Shown here: one piece after another, positions 5,224 to 9,134 of the stretch
How the letters are laid out: every line of letters starts with the position of its first letter
Numbering within the stretch: the first letter of the stretch is position 1
Assembly (NCBI GenBank): GCA_945862035.1
Contig: CAMAXB010000112.1
Coordinates: 1 to 9,134 of the forward strand
Direction of reading: 5' to 3'
Origin: Opitutus sp. GAS368
GTDB lineage: Bacteria; Verrucomicrobiota; Verrucomicrobiia; Opitutales; Opitutaceae
Length of the DNA: 9,134 nucleotides
Notes under the pieces: model-generated
The model's database searches: none
The model's input: the letters and a program-made list of their open reading frames with translations, nothing else
What the model was told of the DNA's origin: nothing
Translations under genes and position numbers: made by a program

Positions 5224-6303
5224 CTAGAGGGAGATGGTCCGGCCCTCGCGGAAGGATTGGTCCGCCGCGAGCACGATGCGCAGGCTGTCGATGGCCGCCT
5301 GCCAGTGGGGGGAAAGATCCTGGTCCTCACGGATGGCGCGGAGAAAAATTTCCTGCTCGCGGCGGCAGAGCTCGTCGTGGCCGGGTTCATCGTTGACGTC
5401 GATCACCTCGTCCTGACGCGCGAAGGCGCCATCGGGGCCGACGGCGGCATGATGAAGCTTGAGGGATTCCGTGCGGGTGTGGGAATCGACGTCCGATGAT
5501 TTTCCGGCCGCGCCGGCGGACCGCGCCACGATGCTCACGCAGCCGCGCGGGCCAATCACGTCCTTCACGAAGAAGGCAGTTTCACTCATCATGGGCCCCC
5601 AGCCCGCCTCGTACCAGCCGACCGAGCCGTCAGCGAAGGCGACCTGCAGGTGGCCGTAGTTGACCTGTCCCGGGGCGATGTCGTCAGAGAGCCGGGCGCC
5701 GATGCCGTTGACCCGGACTGGACGCGAGCCGGTCATGCGGCACATGACATCAACGTAGTGAACGCCGCAGTCGACGATCGGCGAGGTGGTGCGCAGGAGG
5801 TTCTGGTGCGTGGCCCACTGCGCGCCGGCGCTCTGCTGGTTGAGGTTCATCCGCATGACGAGCGGCTTGCCCAGCGTCTGGGCCAGTTCGGTGAACTTCT
5901 GCCAAGACGGATGCACCTGCAGAATGTAGCCGACGACCAGCTTGCGACCGAGCCGCCGGGCGGTGGCGACGACGCGCTCGCAATCGGCCAAGGTGTCGGC
6001 GACGGGCTTCTCGAGAAACACATGGGCGCCGGCCTCCATCGCCGCGCAGGCGTAGTCGGCATGCGTTTCTGAATACGTGCTGATGCAGACCGCGTCCGGG
6101 CGGGTTTGCGCGAGCGCCGCGTGGTAGTCGGCGAACTCAGCGTAGTGGCCGCCAAATTCGGCATTGAGGCGCTGGCGGGAGTCGGCCCCGCGGCTGACGA
6201 GACCGACGATCTCGAAAGCGTCGGCCATCTGGTGGTAGGCGCGGGCATGGGAGGTTCCCATGTGACCGCAGCCGGCGACGAGGATGCGAATTTTATTGGC
6301 CAT
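5224..6303 (-). CDS. Gfo/Idh/MocA family NAD(P)-dependent oxidoreductase
   Basis: The predicted 359-residue cytosolic dehydrogenase has an N-terminal Rossmann domain with KIRILVAGCGHMGTSHARAY (nucleotide-binding GxGxxG at residues 11-16), a strand ending CISTYSETHADYA, and the family signature EKPVADT (98-104). The C-terminal substrate domain shows DCGVHYVDVM (178-187), with the conserved G-x-H-x-x-D residues H182 and D185 and an EKP lysine (K99). Members oxidise or reduce hydroxyl groups of sugars, inositols and glycosides; some make 3-keto sugars. Its place beside a sugar-type transporter and opposite a DUF1080 protein suggests a carbohydrate substrate. The ATG at 6303 (MANKIRILVAG) is preferred over a TTG at 6339 that would add 12 residues abutting the transporter stop; neither has a good Shine-Dalgarno sequence. 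The family is certain; the substrate is unknown. Confidence 0.93.
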   Translation of the reverse strand: MANKIRILVAGCGHMGTSHARAYHQMADAFEIVGLVSRGADSRQRLNAEFGGHYAEFADYHAALAQTRPDAVCISTYSETHADYACAAMEAGAHVFLEKPVADTLADCERVVATARRLGRKLVVGYILQVHPSWQKFTELAQTLGKPLVMRMNLNQQSAGAQWATHQNLLRTTSPIVDCGVHYVDVMCRMTGSRPVRVNGIGARLSDDIAPGQVNYGHLQVAFADGSVGWYEAGWGPMMSETAFFVKDVIGPRGCVSIVARSAGAAGKSSDVDSHTRTESLKLHHAAVGPDGAFARQDEVIDVNDEPGHDELCRREQEIFLRAIREDQDLSPHWQAAIDSLRIVLAADQSFREGRTISL

Positions 6304-6339
6304 GGTCAGTGGTTCGGAGGCGATACCCGTGAGCTTCAA

Positions 6340-7683
6340 TCAATGGGGCGCCGAACCGGCAGCGGCGATCCCGCCCGGGCCGGCCGTCGGGGGCCGGAAG
6401 GCGAGCGCGAGGGCGATGGCCGCGATCGAGGCGACCGCGAACGGGACAAGGAACAACCCCTTGAAGTCGACTACGCCCCCCTCGGTGAAGACGTCCTGCA
6501 GCAGGTAGGGGCAGATCGAGTTCGCGAGCAGCGCGCCGAAGCCAAGGATCTGGAGATTGAAGAGGCCCTGCGCGCTCGAGCGGATGTGCTTCGGGCAGTG
6601 GGCGTCGACGAAGATGTAGACAGTGGCGAAGAAGAAGGCGTAGCAGACGCCATGCAGCACCTGGACCAGAATGATCATGGACGCGCTTTCCGGGACGAGC
6701 GCGTAGACCGCGAACCGCGCGGCGTGGCCGAGAATGCCGACGACCAGGGTCGTGCGCCACCCGAAGCGCTTGAGCGTCGCGCCCAGGATGAACATCGTCG
6801 CGATCTCGGCGATCTGGCCGAGGCTCATCACCGGCGTGATCCAATTGGAGGCGATGCCTACGCCGCCGGCCTCCCGGGCGGTGCCGAGGAAGACGCCGGT
6901 CCAGTTGAAGTAGCAATTGTGGACAAAGGAATCGAGGAGTGTGACCAGCCAGAGCACGAGCAGATAGGGATGGCGGAGCAGCTTGAACGCCTCCTTCCAC
7001 GCGACGGCGTCAGCGGCGTTGGCTGCAGCCGGGGGCTTCGGGGTGGACCGCGGGAGCACGAGGCTGAAGGCGGCAAGGGCGAGCGAGGCCAGACCGGCGA
7101 CGATGAAGGTCCACTTGGTGGCCGCCATGGCGGCGGCGCCGGTGAGCGGATTGCCGAGGGCGGTGCCCAGCCAGTCGACCAAGCCAGAGGGGTTGGCGGC
7201 GTCGACCGCGGACCAGTTGACGAAGATGAAGGTGAATGGCCACGCGGCGAGGATCCAGCCGATCGTGCCGCCCATGCGGACGATCCCGAATTCCTTTTCC
7301 GGGTTCTTCATGTTGGCAAACGCGATCGAGTTCGTGATCGAGATCGTCGGCACATAGAGCAGGCAGTGCACCAGCATCAGCAGGAAGAACGGCGTAAAGT
7401 CCTTGGTGAAGCCGCAGCCGAGGATCGCGAGGCCGCCGATGAGATGGGAGAACGCGAGGAACTTTTCCGGGGCGAACTTCTGGTCGGCCCAGCGATTGCT
7501 GAAGAACATGCCGATAATCGACGCGACCGGAAAGGCGTTCAGGATCAGGGCCTGCTGGCCGGGGGTGAAGCCGAGGCTGGGCAGGTAGCCGAAGATGAGC
7601 GGCAGCCACGCACCCCAGATGAAGAACTGAAGCACCATCATGATGAACAGACGGCCGCGGGTCGAAGCGGGGGAGGAAGCCAT
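6340..7683 (-). CDS. MFS transporter, nucleoside:H+ symporter (NHS) type
   Basis: From the ATG at 7683 the product has 447 residues and about 12 membrane segments. Hallmarks of the NHS subfamily (Nuc_H_symport, NupG/XapB relatives) are FFIWGAWLPLIFGYL (20-34), the loop 2-3 motif SNRWADQKFAPEKFLA (62-77) followed by LIGG, RMGGTIGWI (136-144), and VLHGVCYAFFFATVYIFVD (342-360) leading into RSSAQGLFN (368-376). Characterised members import nucleosides with protons. In Verrucomicrobiota and Planctomycetota this family commonly lies beside oxidoreductase genes, so a sugar or keto-sugar substrate is plausible here, but that is inference. The ATG (MASSPASTRG) is chosen over a GTG at 7731 because the extra 16 residues are not membrane-like and extend into the divergent regulatory region. 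The oxidoreductase follows after 36 bp, probably in one operon. Confidence 0.9.
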   Translation of the reverse strand: MASSPASTRGRLFIMMVLQFFIWGAWLPLIFGYLPSLGFTPGQQALILNAFPVASIIGMFFSNRWADQKFAPEKFLAFSHLIGGLAILGCGFTKDFTPFFLLMLVHCLLYVPTISITNSIAFANMKNPEKEFGIVRMGGTIGWILAAWPFTFIFVNWSAVDAANPSGLVDWLGTALGNPLTGAAAMAATKWTFIVAGLASLALAAFSLVLPRSTPKPPAAANAADAVAWKEAFKLLRHPYLLVLWLVTLLDSFVHNCYFNWTGVFLGTAREAGGVGIASNWITPVMSLGQIAEIATMFILGATLKRFGWRTTLVVGILGHAARFAVYALVPESASMIILVQVLHGVCYAFFFATVYIFVDAHCPKHIRSSAQGLFNLQILGFGALLANSICPYLLQDVFTEGGVVDFKGLFLVPFAVASIAAIALALAFRPPTAGPGGIAAAGSAPH

Positions 7684-7710
7684 GGGGAAACGAGCCAGCA
7701 CTGAAGGTTG

Positions 7711-7729
7711 GGCGATCGCCGGGGCGATC
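7711..7729. promoter_or_regulatory. GGCGATCGCC palindrome with GGGCGATC direct repeat upstream of the MFS gene
   Basis: GGCGATCGCC (7711-7720) is a perfect 10-bp palindrome. The 8-mer GGGCGATC occurs at 7710-7717 and again at 7722-7729, 12 bp apart. They lie 28-46 bp upstream of the MFS start in the 164-bp spacer between divergent genes. A regulator site is plausible. No convincing -35/-10 pair could be picked out for either gene. Confidence 0.4.
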
Positions 7730-7784
7730 ACAGGGTCGCCGGAGCATTGCCCTCCATCGTTTCAGGCCAAGCCGGAAATCGGCG

Positions 7785-7805
7785 AGGGAAAGAATTCCTT
7801 TCCCT
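7785..7805. promoter_or_regulatory. Operator-like dyad AGGGAAAG-AATTC-CTTTCCCT
   Basis: AGGGAAAG (7785-7792) and CTTTCCCT (7798-7805) are perfect 8-bp inverted repeats around a 5-bp AT-rich centre. The dyad is 42 bp upstream of the DUF1080 start codon and about 100 bp from the divergent MFS start. The symmetry and AT-rich middle fit an operator for a dimeric regulator controlling both sides, or a hairpin in the 5' leader. The structure is seen; the function is inferred. Confidence 0.5.
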
Positions 7806-7847
7806 TCCGCGTAGTTCGTGTTTCGTCTGGGGGACCCCATCGCAGCG

Positions 7848-9134
7848 ATGTTTACCCGCCTCGGCCTGGCTCTGCTTCTCGCTTTCTCGTTTGCGCGCGC
7901 CATCTCGGCGCAGCCCGCGGGCTTCACCGCGCTGTTCAACGGACGCGACCTGACCGGCTGGCGCGGCGGTGACACCTACGACCACCGCAAGCTGCTCGAA
8001 CTGCCCGCGGCCGAGCGGGCGGCGCTCATCGCCAAATGGACCGCGAGCCTCACGGAAATGAAGGACGGACGCCCTCATTGGTCCGTGGACGGCGGCGAAC
8101 TCCTCAATGACGGCCTCGGCGGCTTTGCCACGACCGAACGTGACTACGGCGACTTCGAGCTATGGCTCGAATGGAAGATCACGGCGGGTACCGATTCCGG
8201 CATCTATTTGCGCGGCGTGCCTCAAATCCAAATCTGGGACCCGGCACAGCCCGACCCGAACGGATACGGGAGCGCCCGGGGCTCCGGCGGACTGTGGAAT
8301 AATGACAAGGCCTCGCCAGGCCGCGATCCGCTCGTCCGCGCTGACCGGCCAGTCGGCGAGTGGAACCAATTCCGCGTTCTCATGGTGGGCAGCCGCGTCA
8401 GTGTGTGGCTCAACGACCAGATGGTGGTGGATCACGCGATTCTTGAGAATTATTATGATCGTGCCCTGCCCGCGGCCCAACGCCGCCCGATCCCGCGCCG
8501 GGGACCGATCTCGCTGCAGACGCACGGGGGCGAGACACGGTGGCGCAATCTCTCCATCCGCGAGATCGATGCCGAAGAGGCCAACCGCCTGCTCGCGAAC
8601 CGAGGCGGCGAGGGCTTCCAGCGAATCTTCAATGGACGCGACCTGACCGGCTGGGCCGGACCGAGCGACGCGGTCGCCGTGGCGAACGAGACGCTCACCT
8701 GGCAGGCCGGCAAGGGCGGCACCCTCTACTGGAACCAGACGCTGGCGGACTTCCAGGCGCGCCTGCAGTTCAAGCTTCCCCCCGCTGGAAACAACGGGCT
8801 AGCGATTCGCTACCCGGGCGAGGGTGACACCGCCTACGTCGGGATGTGCGAACTGCAGGTCATCGATGAGAACTACGACCAGCTGAAGGGGCCGCTTGAT
8901 CCGCGTCAGGTGCATGGTTCCGCCTACGGTCTGGTTGGCGCCAACCGCGGCTACCAGCGCCCCACCGGCGAATGGAATTTTCAGGAAGTCACCGTGCGCG
9001 GCTCGCGCCTCCGCGTGGAGTTGAACGGCACCGTCATTCTCGACGCCGATCTCGCCACCATCGACCCCGCCACGGTGATGGCCAAGCGACCCCACCCCGG
9101 CAAGGATCGCACGAGTGGCTTTTTCGGGTTCGCC
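7848..9134 (+). CDS. Secreted two-domain DUF1080 (3-keto-disaccharide hydrolase) protein, 3' partial
   Basis: The gene is open to the window edge: 429 codons from the ATG at 7848 without a stop. Residues 1-21 are a signal peptide (hydrophobic LALLLAFSFA, probable cleavage after ISA). Two DUF1080 domains follow (Pfam PF06439, concanavalin-like fold). Domain 1 is at about 25-241 with FTALFNGRDLTGW, GTDSGIYLRGVPQIQIWD (114-131) and GEWNQFRV. Domain 2 starts at about 256 with FQRIFNGRDLTGW, GNNGLAIR (314-321), CELQVID (334-340) and GEWNFQEV. The last visible residues, RTSGFFGFA, usually lie 10-20 residues before the domain end, so little is missing unless another domain follows. Family members hydrolyse 3-keto-glycosides outside the cytoplasm, fitting the oxidoreductase and transporter read divergently. 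The start codon lies in the palindrome CATCGC-A-GCGATG (7838-7850). A G-run 14 nt upstream is a poor ribosome site. Confidence 0.92.
   Translation, partial: MFTRLGLALLLAFSFARAISAQPAGFTALFNGRDLTGWRGGDTYDHRKLLELPAAERAALIAKWTASLTEMKDGRPHWSVDGGELLNDGLGGFATTERDYGDFELWLEWKITAGTDSGIYLRGVPQIQIWDPAQPDPNGYGSARGSGGLWNNDKASPGRDPLVRADRPVGEWNQFRVLMVGSRVSVWLNDQMVVDHAILENYYDRALPAAQRRPIPRRGPISLQTHGGETRWRNLSIREIDAEEANRLLANRGGEGFQRIFNGRDLTGWAGPSDAVAVANETLTWQAGKGGTLYWNQTLADFQARLQFKLPPAGNNGLAIRYPGEGDTAYVGMCELQVIDENYDQLKGPLDPRQVHGSAYGLVGANRGYQRPTGEWNFQEVTVRGSRLRVELNGTVILDADLATIDPATVMAKRPHPGKDRTSGFFGFA

Noticed and set aside
4255..5499. 414-codon + strand open frame across prmA, the EEP gene and the oxidoreductase
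   Set aside because: It spans three recognisable - strand genes and their spacers, has a low-complexity composition and no motif. It is a shadow frame.
6106..7704. 532-codon + strand open frame antisense to the oxidoreductase and MFS genes
   Set aside because: Its product is an extremely charged string of E, R, D and G with no domain. It is the antisense image of two well-supported genes in GC-rich DNA, where stop codons are rare.
7010..7975. 321-codon - strand open frame that would extend through the divergent spacer
   Set aside because: It is out of frame with the MFS gene, runs antisense into the DUF1080 signal peptide, and its R/P/H-rich product is not protein-like.

Overview
The window is GC-rich, densely coding bacterial DNA. 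It is best read as a Verrucomicrobiota chromosome, probably near Opitutaceae. That placement is an inference from gene content: accB-accC followed by an Asp23-family pair, a nucleoside/H+ symporter-like MFS protein beside a Gfo/Idh/MocA oxidoreductase, a two-domain DUF1080 protein, and helically phased CGCxAAT repeats. No rRNA, tRNA, CRISPR or mobile element was seen. Shine-Dalgarno sequences are scarce: only prmA and the HupE/UreJ gene have a clear GAGG.

Left block, + strand (3-2588): the end of accB (biotin carrier), accC (biotin carboxylase), an Asp23/Gls24 (DUF322, YqhY-like) protein and a small AmaP-like membrane protein. Two hairpins interrupt it: a 66-nt palindrome made of 10-bp units between accB and accC, and a GC-rich stem between accC and the Asp23 gene. 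Firmicutes such as Bacillus keep accB-accC-yqhY together; here the same order carries an AmaP-like membrane anchor as well. The block therefore suggests a membrane-tethered Asp23 module tied to acetyl-CoA carboxylase.

Middle (2589-2801): a 213-bp convergent gap with a second phased repeat array, a perfect 12-bp palindrome and a candidate terminator.

Right block, - strand, read from 7683 down to 2802: MFS transporter, Gfo/Idh/MocA oxidoreductase, secreted endonuclease/exonuclease/phosphatase-fold enzyme, prmA (ribosomal protein L11 methyltransferase) and a short HupE/UreJ-type membrane protein. The first two look like sugar catabolism. prmA and the HupE/UreJ gene are closely spaced housekeeping or unknown functions that may have their own promoter.

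Right end, + strand (7848-9134, open at the window edge): a secreted protein with two DUF1080 (3-keto-disaccharide hydrolase, Pfam PF06439) domains, divergent from the transporter gene. The 164-bp divergent spacer carries three dyads or palindromes. Together, secreted DUF1080 protein, transporter and NAD(P)-dependent oxidoreductase fit a small locus for 3-keto sugar or glycoside use. The substrate cannot be read from the sequence.
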